Origin: Larus michahellis
Lineage: Eukaryota; Chordata; Aves; Charadriiformes; Laridae
DNA: 64,000 bases
NCBI RefSeq assembly: GCF_964199755.1
Contig: NC_133896.1
Coordinates: 99,322,549 to 99,386,548, forward strand
Direction of reading: 5' to 3'
The notes under the pieces were generated by a model that had not been told where the DNA came from, made no database searches, and saw only the letters and a program-made list of their open reading frames with translations. A program made the translations under genes and the position numbers. Each line of letters opens with the position of its first letter. The stretch's first letter is position 1. Of this stretch, positions 50,893 to 63,043 are shown in pieces.

Positions 50893-51062
50893 GATTGCCT
50901 AGACAAGTTGTGGATGCCCCATCCCTGGAAGTGTTCAAGGCCAGGCTGGATGGGGCTTTGAGCAGCCTGGTCTAGTGGGAGGTGTCCCTGCCCAGGGCAG
51001 GGGGTTGGAACTAGGTGATCTTTAAGGTCCCTTCCAACTGTAACCATTCTGTGATTCTATGA
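50893..51062 (+). mobile_element. Short 5'-truncated CR1 LINE near the TOMM70/LNP1 promoter
   Basis: About 170 bp of CR1 3' end: reading fragments match LPRQVVDAPSLEVFKARLDG, then the conserved tail GGGTTGGAACTAGGTGATCT, CCCTTCCAAC and ATTCTGTGATTCTATGAT. Moderately diverged. It ends about 550 bp from the TOMM70 start, on the LNP1 side. Confidence 0.92.
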
Positions 51063-53554
51063 TCTTGAGGCAAAATTATCCTTTTTATAAATTTTGTCCC
51101 TTTAAATTATTAATTGAATCTGTCATAAAAAAAATTCAATATGCAATATTGGAATTTTATATATGTTGTATATACATGTGCATTATATATATGCATGTCT
51201 ATACCTACTCAGCATCCTTACCTGCAGGCGGAGGAACCTTATGTTTCTGTCTCCATTGATTTCCCTGCAGCACTCAGCTGAGGGTGAAGAGGAGTTGTCT
51301 TTGATACTTTTTGATACTCGGATAACACTAGTCATCTCATACCTAGAAATTTCATTGTAGGCAGGAGGGAAACGGAAGGAATGTGTTAAGACACATATTG
51401 CACTGAGGAAAAAAAAGGACTGAAAATAAAAACAACAGTAAAATTGCAAAGCAAATACCTCAGGAGCCCAATTAAAATTTTCTCTGCTGGACTATGAGTC
51501 AATATATCTTGGTGCCTGGTAGTAAACAGCTTGAGCTGTGTCTCCCTTAATTTATGGATTATTACTATTTATGTAAGCCTGTTTTGCCAAAGCTGTGGGA
51601 CAGCCTCTCTCCCACTTTTCCCTGTCACCTTCCCAGCACGTCAGAGCATTTCCTGCTCCACATGACGTGCTGCAGTTCTGCCTCACGTGTCAGAAAAGAA
51701 GAAACTTGAACCATAAAATAGAAAATATGTATCAACAGGCTGATAGCTTCCTACTGGGACAACCTAAATTCCACCCACAGGATGCTTCCTATGAGCTAGC
51801 ATAGGCGTTCAGATGTGCCTTACCTGTACAGATTGGTAGCTTCAAGGGTGTAAGTCAAATTTAGGCTGTCAGAATATGGCCAGGAGTGCACCTGGAGAAT
51901 CCACCTACACATCCTTTTTATTGCTTCAGGTGTATTTTTACTGTACTGTTTTCTAGGTATTCCTCTTGCTCCTGTCCATCCGTGCCTCTGCTGAGAAAGC
52001 AGCCTGCTGCGCGTTTGGTTGTGCCTCCAAGCTCTAATATACAACATCTGAGGATATGCCGTCTGCACACCCATGTGCTTCAGGTCCTCGTGCTAATCAT
52101 GGTCTTGTCTGCCCTGGACAGGGTAAAACTCGGGCACATAGGCATTCATGACCAATTGGTCCCTTCACCCCTCTTATTCAGAATGAAGAGTCCTACATCA
52201 GAGTATTGTACTTAAACCTCACACCTACACCCACATCAATGAAGCTGGAGTTTTGTTACTACATCTGTATTCCTAAATAGTCTGGGGACAAGGAGCAAGG
52301 TTTAATGCTGAGCCACTGATTCTCCGTAATGCTAAATTGCGAGCATTTAGGCTTACTTCAGGCCAAGGCCAACTAGTATCTCCACAGCAATGCCTAGGCA
52401 CCAGGAGAACCTCTAGCTACCTAGCACACAACAAGGACTGCTTCCAATAGAAAGTTAGAATTGGGTCTCTTCCTCCTCTTCCATCTCAGCCTCCTCTGTG
52501 TCCTTCTGCTGTGTCCCAAGGCATGTAACACATCTTCCAGTTTCATGCTACACAAACAACAGTTTTATGGGTCGAAACAGTGTTTTCCTCTTATATTAGA
52601 TATTTTGACATAAAAAAGACACAAAAACTACACAAAATATTACAGCCACAGCGCAGTCCATACAGCCTTTAGGAGACCCACAGCATAAGCACCATGTAGG
52701 ATAGATATGACTAGTCTAGCCACTTGGTCTCAGGGCCAGAAAACAGTCTCCAGCCCTATTCTGTTTAGTGGTATAGATAAAGCCTATATGGCTTACACCC
52801 AGGGCTGAAAAGGAGAAATCAGACGCATTTTTACTCCGTGTGCCTTCAAGTGAGGCAGGGCCTCCCACAACCCTGATATGCCAGATGAAATGACTCTGGT
52901 AAAAAGCAGCCAATGCAAATTCATGCTGGCTGTCATAACCTAAAAATGAACAAGCAGTTTCTTCAGGGAGAGCTTTCTTCTACCTAGACAGACCACATTT
53001 CCTGAATGCCAAAGGAAGAGCACAGACAACAGAAGTCAGGAGGGAGGGCAGATGGGAAGAGCGGGCCATTTGTCCTCCCTCCCACAGAGCTAGTTAGGCC
53101 TCTGCAAGTAGCTGTGCCAGCTTCTAACCATCATCAATACGTCAATTCTGCTTCTCAAAATCACAAGCCTACTTTCAGTTCACGTATGCGCCTCCCAGGC
53201 ATGTAACTGTGGGCAATTCTCCATTGGTATTGACAGCTGGTGCCCTCAACAGCAACACACAGGGAGTAGCCAACACATTTCCCTTCCCACCAGGCCCCTG
53301 CGGCAGTGTCATATTGGACATCACTGTAATGGAAAGGTTAAAAGAAACCTCGTTGAAAAGAGATGAGAAAGGATTGACTTTATGTTTAGACAGTGCCCAG
53401 GGCTGCAGTGGGATGGGGTTTGGGGGATGGAGAGCAGAGAGAGTGGTTGAAAGTGCTTCTCCGCTTCCTCTGGTTGGCAGAACAGTGTGAGGCTATTGGC
53501 TTAGCGGTGGCATTTGACCTTGCTTTTCCTTGTCTGGTTCGAGACCCTCTCAAG
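51063..53554 (+). other. LNP1: LNP1 5' region, probable first intron
   Basis: By synteny LNP1 should start in the CpG island near 50.6 kb with a noncoding exon; I cannot place that exon. This stretch shows an AT-alternating tract (51158-51200) and no recognised coding sequence. Confidence 0.45.
51158..51200. repeat. AT-rich TATATA/ATGCAT tract
   Basis: TTTTATATATGTTGTATATA, then ATGTGCATTATATATATGCA, a partly self-complementary low-complexity stretch just past the CR1. Confidence 0.7.
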
Positions 53555-53570
53555 TTTGGAGGGTCTGTAC

Positions 53571-53720
53571 ATGGACTATGAAGAGGATGATGATATTTCC
53601 TTTGCAAAATGGATGAGCAGCTTCTGGGGCCACAACTTGATCGATGAGAATGAGAAAGAGGGTAGAGGCCACAAGAAACGTCAGAAACGACCCTTCAGTG
53701 AAAGGAGAGCCTCCCTTCCG
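53571..53720 (+). CDS. LNP1: LNP1 first coding exon
   Basis: 50 codons. It encodes EEDDDISFAKWMSSFWGHN, then LIDENEKEGRGHKKRQKRP and FSERRASLP. Donor GTAAGA. A probable acceptor GACCCTCTCAAG ends at 53554, giving a 16-base 5' leader within the exon. Confidence 0.88.
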
Positions 53721-56700
53721 GTAAGAGCTGTGTGCAGTTTTCTCTCTGTGCGTGCATGGTTTATGTATAAATTTAAGTGTCATCCCCAGGGGCATGGCCC
53801 TAGAGATGTATGAGGATGAGTATGGTACACCTTGCTCAGTAAGTTCAGTTCTTACTGGCAGCAGCTATTTGCTTTTTGAACTTAGCTCCCTGCCAGACTC
53901 AGGCCTCTGGTGCCTTCGGCATACAAGAAAAGTGGCAAACTCCAAGGTAAGTGATGATAGGACCAGAAAAGTAAGGCAAAGGGTGTAATAACTGCCTAAC
54001 TATGTATCACAATGTTGTTCTGTCTGCTAAGCGTGACCTGGCAGAGATCAAAACATTTTGGAAACCGGCACACAAACATTGGTTTCAATGAGTCTCTTCT
54101 CATGTGTAAAACTACATAATCACAGGATTTGGACCTAATTCTGCAACTATACCATCTCCAAGAAGGTGTATGCTTTACTCCCTGGGATTTTGCAGGTGTA
54201 ACTTCTAATTTAAGCTAGAAGATGCGGTCCCTTGTTTAGAACATCTAACTCTGAAAATTAAGATACAACACATAACATTATATGGTGAAGTAAGATTTTA
54301 AGAGAAGCACGTTCTTTATTCTTAAACCTACAAAACAGTTGGGAAAAGGCAGAGGCAGTTTTTTAAGGCAGCTCACAACTGTCTAACTGATTATCAAAAC
54401 GAAGTTAAACTGAAAGCAGCTGTTCCCAGACTGCTCTTTACTTGAAGGCTGTGGCTTTTATTTCAGCCCTAAAAAAATGTCTAGGTGGTCCAAACCTGTC
54501 TCTTTTTTTTTCCAACTACATCAGTTGGCTTACTAAAGATACTGTGTTTCCTTACAAGTCATTTTTCACTTATATCTTTAGATCATTATGGCTGCAACAA
54601 AGCAAATGCTGTTATACTGGGGAGAAACAGCTAACTTTTTCCAAACTTTTTTTTTCTGCCATGCTATATTTTCAGTTGCAAGTTCTCCTCCACTGGAGCT
54701 GCCGTGTTCTAAGCTGTGGGATTTTTCGTTTTCAAAAAATTTGGCTAACAAAACCAAAATAGACCAAAACTACCTCCCCCCTTTTCGAATTCACGGATGA
54801 GTTGGAGAGGTAACCTTCATTCATTAGTTTTGAACTGATCAGCCACATTTTTTATTTACAGTTATATTTCACCCTGGTCACAGATTGCAAGACAGACTTT
54901 GAGCTAGAGCTGTGCTGATGGATTCCATCAAAATGCCTGAAAACAGAACATTTATTAATTTTTTTTAGAATTAATTTTACTGTATTTTAATTTAGTCCTT
55001 CAGAGGTCTATTTCTTTTGTCCCCAATACAGACTGAAGTGTGAGAATGTACTTTAAATCACTGCCTATTCAGCAAGATGCTGAACACATCTTCACATATA
55101 TTTGTGTGTGTGGTTTTGTGTGTACACATACATTTCATTTGAAGCATGTTTTTATATTCAGTTTGTTCAAAAGCTATTTATATGCTTAGCTAATAGCTAT
55201 TCAAATACTTTGCTATAATTGCATTCCTGAATCAACACCTAGAACCTGCATTAAGTTTGTTGACAGAAAGTTAAGACAGTGACTTTTGACATTACTGTTG
55301 AACAAGCTAAAGTTATCCTGTACAGTTAATTATGTCTGGCCTTTACATTCATGCTCCACACAAATTTGTCTTGCTTCAGTAGTACTATACAAGATATATG
55401 TTTCAACTGCTCTATTTCTCAGTGCCAGAAATTGACTGGAGGAACGAGAAGGGAAGATTTGTTTGGGAATTTTATGATTCCGGGATAGATTTTGAGATGA
55501 AGCTTTTTTAGTTGGAAATCTCTGACTAGTTGGTAGTAAAGACCACTAAAACCTGTTGTCTTAAACCAAATATAGAAGTTAAACAAACAGGCACTAATAA
55601 TTCCTTAGAAATACCTTCTGAAAGAACATTTCCTTGTTGGGAGCAATAACTTTGACCTGGATGTGTATTTTTTACACAGTTATTATAAATGATAACTACT
55701 GTAAGAGTCAAAACACTTACCAGTGTTAGTTAAATATTGTCTTCATTTTGTCAGAACAGTGCTATTAATTAGGAGGATTAATAACTGGGATCAGACTGTG
55801 TTAATCCCTCCACTGCAGATAACAGTGTAGCCTTTCTTCTGTGTCAACATCGTAAATGGAGGTAACCCCGATGTCCTGCTGAAAATAAAATCATCAGGTT
55901 CTGACTGACACAGCTGTTGGCAAAAGTTCCTTTTGCAGATACAATGGCGCTGCCAAAACAGCACTTCAGCACACTTTGTCTCATTTCCAGGGCTAGTATA
56001 TGGCGCATCAGAAATAGTGCAGTCCTGCCTGCATGAACTGCATCTGCACTAGGAGTGTTTTGGTATTACATAGCAAAATGCTAGCAGTATAGCACAAAAG
56101 GTGGTATTACATAACGCTGGAAATCACTTTCAGCTCCAAAGTAGTATGTTGGTCTTTGTAGTTTTTCCTGTGGTGAAGACAGACACTCAAGCCACTGCTC
56201 TCACCTCAAACACAATGGCAAACTTCTGTGGCATCCTATCATGGTAGAGCCCCCCCCCCCGAAATATGGATAAAGCTTTGTAGAACAACTCCCAAACTAA
56301 CAACAATTTTTATTATGGTTTTTTTTCCTCAGTATCTTAGTATACCTCACAAACATTACTGAGATGAGCCTCGCAAAATGTGTTTGCTATTGTCATTCCC
56401 ATTTTGCAGAGGGGAACACAAAACTATATTCAACCTTCGGGCAAGAAGAATTCAACACAGGCAAGACAAGCTAAAGCTTGCATTCTATCTCTGCTCCCCT
56501 GAAAAGTGTCAGAGTTGTATATGTTGCTGTGGCCCCACACTGAATGTGAAAACTGCCTGGGGAGAACCAAGTCATCTGTTTTCATTTCCTTTAGTTAACT
56601 TGTTCCCCAGGCAAACTGTGTTTAGACACATTCACTGTGTCTAAAGCGTTTTTGACCTTCAGCTTTTTGAAGCCTTCGGCTATGACTTTCCTTGACACAT

Positions 56701-59700
56701 TCTAGTTATCCTCCATCATTTTGGTTCAGGAGAATTTCTTACCTCCCAGACATTTTGTTGTGGGGGAACGATAGGAAGCAAAGGAGCACTGATAAGAGTT
56801 TTACAACCCTATAAATATATAAACCTTCAAGTAGACATTGCTGCTCATAGCAAAAAAATCTGATAAGAAACAGCTGAGAGTGGGAGCAGAGCAACTGACT
56901 GCTGTCGAAGTTACTAACATTTAATCTAAAGTCAGACCAAACATCTACCGCAATATTGTTAGTACAGATCAGTTGGAGCCTAGGCCAAAATATGGGAATA
57001 TATGCCTGGTTATAAGCTTTTCCTAAGGAAGGCAAGCTGTGGGACAGCATCTGAATGTCAGATGTTCCAAAATATCACTAAAATACTGGGGTCATTGCGT
57101 AAACTTCACCAAACAATGCTCGTGCTGACACTCTGAAGATTAATTTCCTTACTGACAGCTGTGCAAGCCCTCAGATCAAGCCTAAAAGATGGAAGCAATT
57201 ATCTTGTCTCCTTCAGAAACTGAGAAAGAGAATAGGCAAATTATACTGACATCTATTTCTTGAGGTTGTTTGTGTTTTGGGTTTGTTTTTTTTTTTAGTA
57301 TACTTTCTGTGTGTTTTAGCTGGGCAATTAGCAGAAGTTTAGCTGTTGTGTAAATAAATACATTAAGCATGACTGGTCTTTACACAAAGGCTCAAGCAGA
57401 AAAAGGGAGTAGTAAAGGCAGGGAGAAACAACCCCTGAGAACATGCTGGATGCTTTTGTCTTTCCAACATCAGCAAAAATTCCCCATTTTGATACAGGGC
57501 AGCATTTCTCATTCCTCCTTCCCATGCCTTTTCCCATGTTTCACCTCCTCCCCACTTCTCCAGTTTAAGAGCTACTCAAGGGCAGATCCTAGGAGCCAGA
57601 GACCAAGAGGAGCTCACTAAAAAGGCAGCAGATGTATGCCAGAGGTACCAGAGGCACAAGGCAGCTGCTGAGGCAAGGACAGGAGCAGATACCACGGCTG
57701 AGCTCAGAGACCTTTGGCAAGGGAAGACAGCAGCAGTGGGTGGACAACAGAGTGTGCGGATACAGAGGCAATCTCTGTTGCCAGCAGCTGCTGAGACTTC
57801 AGGAGCGGAAGCATAAATTAAAGGAGTCTCTTTATCTGTTCTTATTTGCAGTGTTACCAAGCAATCAATTTGGCACCAAATGCATGTATTAAACGCATGT
57901 ATTAAATCTAAGAAACAGGAAGGAAGCCACATGGATTTTATCTAAAGTCAGTGCCAGATCTGCTTCATTGCTGAGTTTCATTTTATGACTCTCAGTTCTC
58001 CACAGAGTCCATTTTAAAATAAAAAAATAAAAGAAGACTAATGTACTGTGCAAGTTACTAGCCACAAAATGTTCGTGCTTCAGCAGCTGCGTTAAGGCTG
58101 CTGTCCTCTTTAGGGCTGTGTCTGTAAGACAGCAACATGCTAACACGCACGAGCGTCCTGTCCTCCTAGCTACCGCGGTATGTGTCATGCAAAGGCACTG
58201 TGAGAGGAGGAACAGCCACGGTAATATGATTGCATAGATATGTATGTGTAGCTTTACCCTTAGTCCACTGAGGCAGATACACATTTCAGAGGAAGGCCTG
58301 TGCCTTTTCATGGACCATTGCTGCCATATCAGTATGTGAACTGCAGTCTCTTTGTTAAGGGCTTAACTATAATTCTCTCTGTGAAGGGAAATTAAAAATC
58401 AATGTCTTAGTAAAATAAAACATTTACAAACATTACAAAACAAGACTGATAAAACACCATCCCCCGTTTCAGCTGTCCTCCTGTTCTTTTTCCCCACACC
58501 AGTGATTTTTAGTGTGAAGCAATTTTTATTTCCAGGAAACAATATATGTTGATGCCATTAAAATGACACAGAAGACATTTAGGTTGTTGAACTTGACATA
58601 GGATGTGTACTCCTGTCCCTCAAGCACAATGTGATTGCTTTGACGCTTTTTAAAATAACAATACAATATGACCTTACAGAGATTACAGCTGTATTGATTG
58701 ATTTGAAACCAAAGTAAAAATAGTATGGCAGAAATCATTACCACTACTCTCAGAGGCAGTCCGTAATACTAGTTACTGAAGTAAGCTTCTGTCTGGAAAA
58801 GAAATTAAACCAGTACTGTATGATCTGAAAACCCTTCAGTATTAGGTGCTTCTGTCAGGTGTAAAATTTGTTATTTTTAGCACCCCTCGTCAAGCCTATG
58901 TAATGTGATGTAGTCACAACCATATGGATGCACAGTCTCACCATTCATCAAAAGGCTACACGTGTCCCTGTTGTGCTAATACATTTATAATAGCATCTGG
59001 GCCAGCATAAACGCAAATGTACATGGGAGATGTTTCAGGTCCCTTGAAGTCCAAGGTTTGTAGATTCATGTGGCCACTGTACCAACTTGGTTTAGCTTTC
59101 CACCATTGCCTGTTAAAAAACCAAAACAAACACCACCATCACTACCCACAACAAACCCTACTCTGAGTGCAGGGTTTTCTCCTGGATTTTCTTAGAAAGT
59201 ATTTTGGGATCTGTGTGATAGACATTCGGTTGTTGTAAACAATCACAGCTCCCTCGAAGCCAGCAGAGCTTCTCAGGGTTACTCAGTAGCTGAAGGCTTA
59301 GCACCTGGGTTACACAAAACATACATGCATTCAAACATGCATGCAGCAGCTGGGGGCCTGGAGTGCCCTAACCTGACACCTGCAGGGGTCTCATTTTCGG
59401 TACCTCCCATCTCTCTCTCATAGATTTCACTACCTGCATCTTGCTGGTGTTCAGCTACTCTGAAGAATCATCAACAGCTGGCAGGGTTTGGGGCATGCCT
59501 GCCTTTATGTGGTGGCCTACAGGTCTGTCTATTTCTAAACCCACCAATAAACAAACAAATAAGTAAGTAAATAAATAAATCTCCAGAGGTCACAGCAGTT
59601 CTGTATCCGTTTAGTCTCCTTTACAGACATTCAATCAAACACAGCTGATGCAGATCAATAGCTTCTATCTCCATGTCAGGCCTGGGAAAACTGAACCACA

Positions 59701-62700
59701 TGGAAACTAAACAACTCTCTACTCCCTCCTCGCTTTAGCCCTACAAATGTAATTGCAGGAAGCCTGTTTCCTACCGTTTCTGTGCTAGGGATGTGTCCCC
59801 TAGTGCCCTGAAAGTGCTCCCTCATCAGTTCAGGACAAACATGCCCAAGAAACGAGCAGAAAATTCAGACCTGGACAATAAAGCATCTTGTCTGCACATA
59901 GGCCATGCTGCAAATTTGACACAACTGAGCTAGAAATGGTCCCTGTCACGCTTAAATGAACTCGAATGTCTGATAAGACCCGGAGCACCTGTGAGTCAAA
60001 CCCAGTATCTGGCTCATCTGGACACAAAAGTCTGCGTCTTTGCTTCTTGAGAGTCCTGCCTAGAGCCTGCCGCCAAATGCGAGGCCTGAATTTTTGAAGT
60101 TATGAAGGGTCCTGGTTCCTTTTAGTGGGCACTAAAAGGGCCCAGCACACTTTACATTTGAAATGCCAAAACTTAGGTACTCAAAAACAGAAATAAAAGG
60201 AAATTCTGCTGCTGCTCCTGGAAAGAAAGATCTTGGCAGTGTGATCCTCCTGCACATGAAAGGAAAGACACAGGAGTCTGGGCAAGGTCGTTCGTTCTGA
60301 ACCATTGTTCAGAGAGCACTCTGTGGCAGAGAGAATATACCCTGTGTGCTCTGCTTTAATATTCAATCCTCAACAAAGACCTCTTGTTTTTCAGGCCAGG
60401 CTTTCCTCCCTCCATACAACACGACTTCATGCTTCTACCAAAGGCTCATCTTCAGGCCATCTCAAGGGCTCCAAGGAATTTCAAGAAGACCAAGATGTCA
60501 AATGCCACTGCCACAGGAAGGCAAGCAGAACACCTTCAGCAGACAGCTCATCCCCAGAGACAAGATCAAACTCCATGCAGGAATTTGCAGAGTCCTTTGA
60601 AAAGCAATTGCACCTCAAAAGCAAACGCTCGGTTTCTTTGGTAGGTAAAAAACAACTTAAGATCACTTCAGAAGAAAAAACCCCAACCAACCAATCAACC
60701 AATCAACCAGCAGGCCACCTTTATCCCTGGTGTAATTGCTGTGGCTTTGCTGGGAGAAGAGCAGAAATAAACTTGAATTAGAATTTCTCAAATGATGTGG
60801 TCCGTACAGTAGCACAAAAAAGGTTAAAGTGGTAGTATTGTTAGTATGAGAATTCTTGAGGTAGTGTTAGCATCTAGACTTATTAAAAAATGTGTATCTT
60901 CAAAATAAAACACCACACTAGCTGCAGCAATGTTTTCAGAGGTTTCTACAGCTGTGCCAACAAAACGTGACAATATAAAAACAGGTTTGTTTCACTTTTG
61001 CCATAAGACCCAGCTCTCTTGCTGCTGCTGACCTGGTTTAACCATATACAGTGTCATCTGTGAGACTGCCAGACATCATGGTGTTTGAGAAGCTTCTCTT
61101 TTATCCCTTGGGACTCCATCCATCTGCTTCCTTCAATGTCACCACAGAGCTGCAGCAGCAGCCATTGCTATAAGTGGCTGAATGTATTTTCTCTGTAAGC
61201 AGGGGATTCTCCCCCCATTTCATCCTTCTCATCTCCCCATCATTCTATCCTGAGGCACGAGCATTTTCTGTATGGTTTGTGTTGGTGAAATAGCCAATAA
61301 CAACCTTTTATCTATGACACTTTAACATGTTTTTATTATTATGATGCATACTGTCTGGTGTATCATACAATGGAAGGAAGAGTAATAAACACTAACTTGC
61401 TTTTAAGTATCAGAAGAACGCTGTCAAATTAAGTCACCCTACTGAAAAAGCCTGTGCTTGAATAACACTTGACATCAGCACCAAATAACAACAGAGGGAA
61501 GTATCTTTTTTTCAGTTTGTTGACACTGACAGTTTTGTATGGAGAAATAATTTTCAGCTCCCTTTGCAGACCTTCTGTGCAGCAACAAGAGCAGAAAAAA
61601 ATCTCCTTTCAATAAGCAGTATCATTACATGATCAGTCCCACAATTATCGTCCTTGCATGCCCAGTCTTTTAAGAATATGCAGAATTATGGTGATGACAA
61701 CTCTGTTATGCAATTGTTAAGATTTTAAGTGCATTCTGTAATCTTCTTTTTCCCCTTTAGGAACTACTCGCAATTTGTTTCATTTGGAACTTCACATTGC
61801 CTCATTTGCCAACCCTCACTAGTGGTTGTCTAGTTTATCATTTATCATTTCTCAAAAGTGCCTATGGCTAGAAAGTCTGTGAGTGGATAATAGTTGTATG
61901 GTAGATATAGTGAGCATGATGCACTAAATACAGCTTCAGTTCCAGTTAAAAACATGGATTCTGGTACCCTTCTGTAATCTGCAGTGGGGTGTGCTGGGTT
62001 TTATTTTAATCTGCCTTTCAAGTAGACCAAATTGTTGTCATTCTTTCAGTCACTATTGAAGTTTGGGAGATGTGAAGGGCTTGAGAATCTCAAAGAACTG
62101 AGCAATATGTGTTAGAGATCTGAAAGGAAATTTGGGAGGGGGCTTAGACTCATAGCTCCAAATGGAGCACTTTTGCACTCAGAGCTCTATGGGTGCAATT
62201 CAAACCACCATTTACATGACTACACGGGTTAAAAGAAAAGAAAAGTGGGTGAAATGTAATCCCATTTCATCTCCTTCCCTGCATATTGCTTTTCTCTTAT
62301 AAAAGTGGCCTTGAGGACACTTCATGACCTTCAGCACTTGTTTTCAGTGTGGTCTTTGCAGCTAACACTGAATAGTCTTCAGGCACATAAAGACCGATCA
62401 CGTGAAAGGACAGAAACATGAAGTCTGGGCTGAAATCTGAGAGTCCCTCCCTTATCCCCTCCTTTCTCCTCTCTCCCCCTCAAGCCCTCCATACAGGTGA
62501 CCTTCCTCCCAGGCACAGGGTATAATTAAAAGCATGTTGTCTCTTGCCAAGTTTTAGAGTGACTGGCTGGGGCCTTGAATATGAGCCCATCATGTTAAAG
62601 CTGATCTGGCTGAGGTAGGTAACTGGAATATTTTATTATATATTACTAGTGAAATAAGAAAATGAGATTTTGTTGTTCATGTGGGAGTTGCTTTTAATCC

Positions 62701-62927
62701 CCTGCTATTTTTCTCCTGCCTTTTAGCAACCTGAAGGCACGAAGGAGAGAACAGAAAGAGAGAGATTGCATTTGAGAAAAAGCAAGTCTCACAAGAGAAT
62801 GGGAGAGAAATCAGAGCCAAGGAGACTGCAGAAAGAAGAGGAAGGTTCAGAAGTTGTATCTGCAAAACTCAACGAACGGTTTCCATCACAAACAAGCACT
62901 GAGAAAAGTTATTTATGTACAGGCTAG
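53571..62927 (+). CDS. LNP1: LNP1, leukemia NUP98 fusion partner 1
   Basis: Ortholog of LNP1 (NP3), a small protein of unknown biochemical function, named because human LNP1 was found fused to NUP98 in leukaemia. Three coding exons (53571-53720, 60395-60640, 62727-62927) join at phase 0 to 198 residues; human has 178. Evidence: the N-terminal block MDYEEDDDISFAKWMSSFWG matches human MEHKDDDDDDVSFAKWMSSF, an EFAESFEKQLHLKSKRSVSL block matches human KFSESFERQLCFRTKRSASL, and a final charged helix begins TKERTERERLHLRKSKSHKR. The middle is Ser- and charge-rich and poorly conserved, so probably disordered. No membrane segment or signal peptide. The ATG at 53571 has a weak context but matches the human start; an in-frame ATG at 53514 probably lies in the upstream intron. 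Head-to-head with TOMM70. Confidence 0.88.
53721..60394 (+). other. LNP1: LNP1 intron between coding exons 1 and 2 (6.7 kb)
   Basis: AT-rich intron without recognised repeat families. An AAAT/AAGT simple repeat lies at 59547-59580 and a run of ten C near 56251-56260. Open frames up to 140 codons on the minus strand (for example 57889-58311) show no recognisable protein. Confidence 0.6.
59547..59580. repeat. (AAAT)/(AAGT)/(AAAC) simple repeat
   Basis: A degenerate tetranucleotide array: CAATAAACAAACAAATAAG, then TAAGTAAATAAATAAAT. Confidence 0.85.
60395..60640 (+). CDS. LNP1: LNP1 middle coding exon
   Basis: 82 codons after acceptor CTCTTGTTTTTCAG. It encodes ARLSSLHTTRLHASTKGSSS, a polar middle with FQEDQDVKCHCHRK, and the conserved FAESFEKQLHLKSKRSVSL. 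Donor GTAGGT. Phase 0 at both ends, as in human. Confidence 0.86.
60641..62726 (+). other. LNP1: LNP1 last intron (2.1 kb)
   Basis: Donor GTAGGT to acceptor TTTTAG. AT-rich; apart from the short AACC/AATC repeat near its start, nothing recognised. Confidence 0.6.
60681..60710. repeat. (AACC)/(AATC) simple repeat just past LNP1 exon 2
   Basis: CCCCAACCAACCAATC, then AACCAATCAACCAGC, starting about 40 bases after the exon donor, in the intron. Confidence 0.8.
62727..62927 (+). CDS. LNP1: LNP1 last coding exon and stop
   Basis: Acceptor CTCCTGCCTTTTAG. It encodes QPEGTKERTERERLHLRKS, then KSHKRMGEKSEPRRLQKEEE and a tail to KSYLCTG-TAG (62925-62927). Basic/acidic helix character as in the human last exon (RKERNERECLRMEIKSRKK). 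The tail after the EEE stretch is not obviously conserved. Confidence 0.8.
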   Translation, partial: QPEGTKERTERERLHLRKSKSHKRMGEKSEPRRLQKEEEGSEVVSAKLNERFPSQTSTEKSYLCTG

Positions 62928-63018
62928 CATGCATTGGGATAATGAATTTTAACACTCTCCCTGAAGAGCAGAGGGAGCATTCTTGTTTTGTTTTGACTAG
63001 AAGAGGCCTGTTAGGTAC

Positions 63019-63043
63019 AATAAACCCTGACCTGTAGAATAAA
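63019..63043 (+). terminator. LNP1: Polyadenylation signals of LNP1
   Basis: Two canonical AATAAA hexamers at 63019-63024 and 63038-63043, about 100 bp after the LNP1 stop, would give a very short 3'UTR. Confidence 0.65.

Noticed and set aside
57576-58311. Minus-strand open frames of 118 and 140 codons in the LNP1 intron
   Set aside because: Low-quality composition, no acceptor/donor structure and no recognisable protein.
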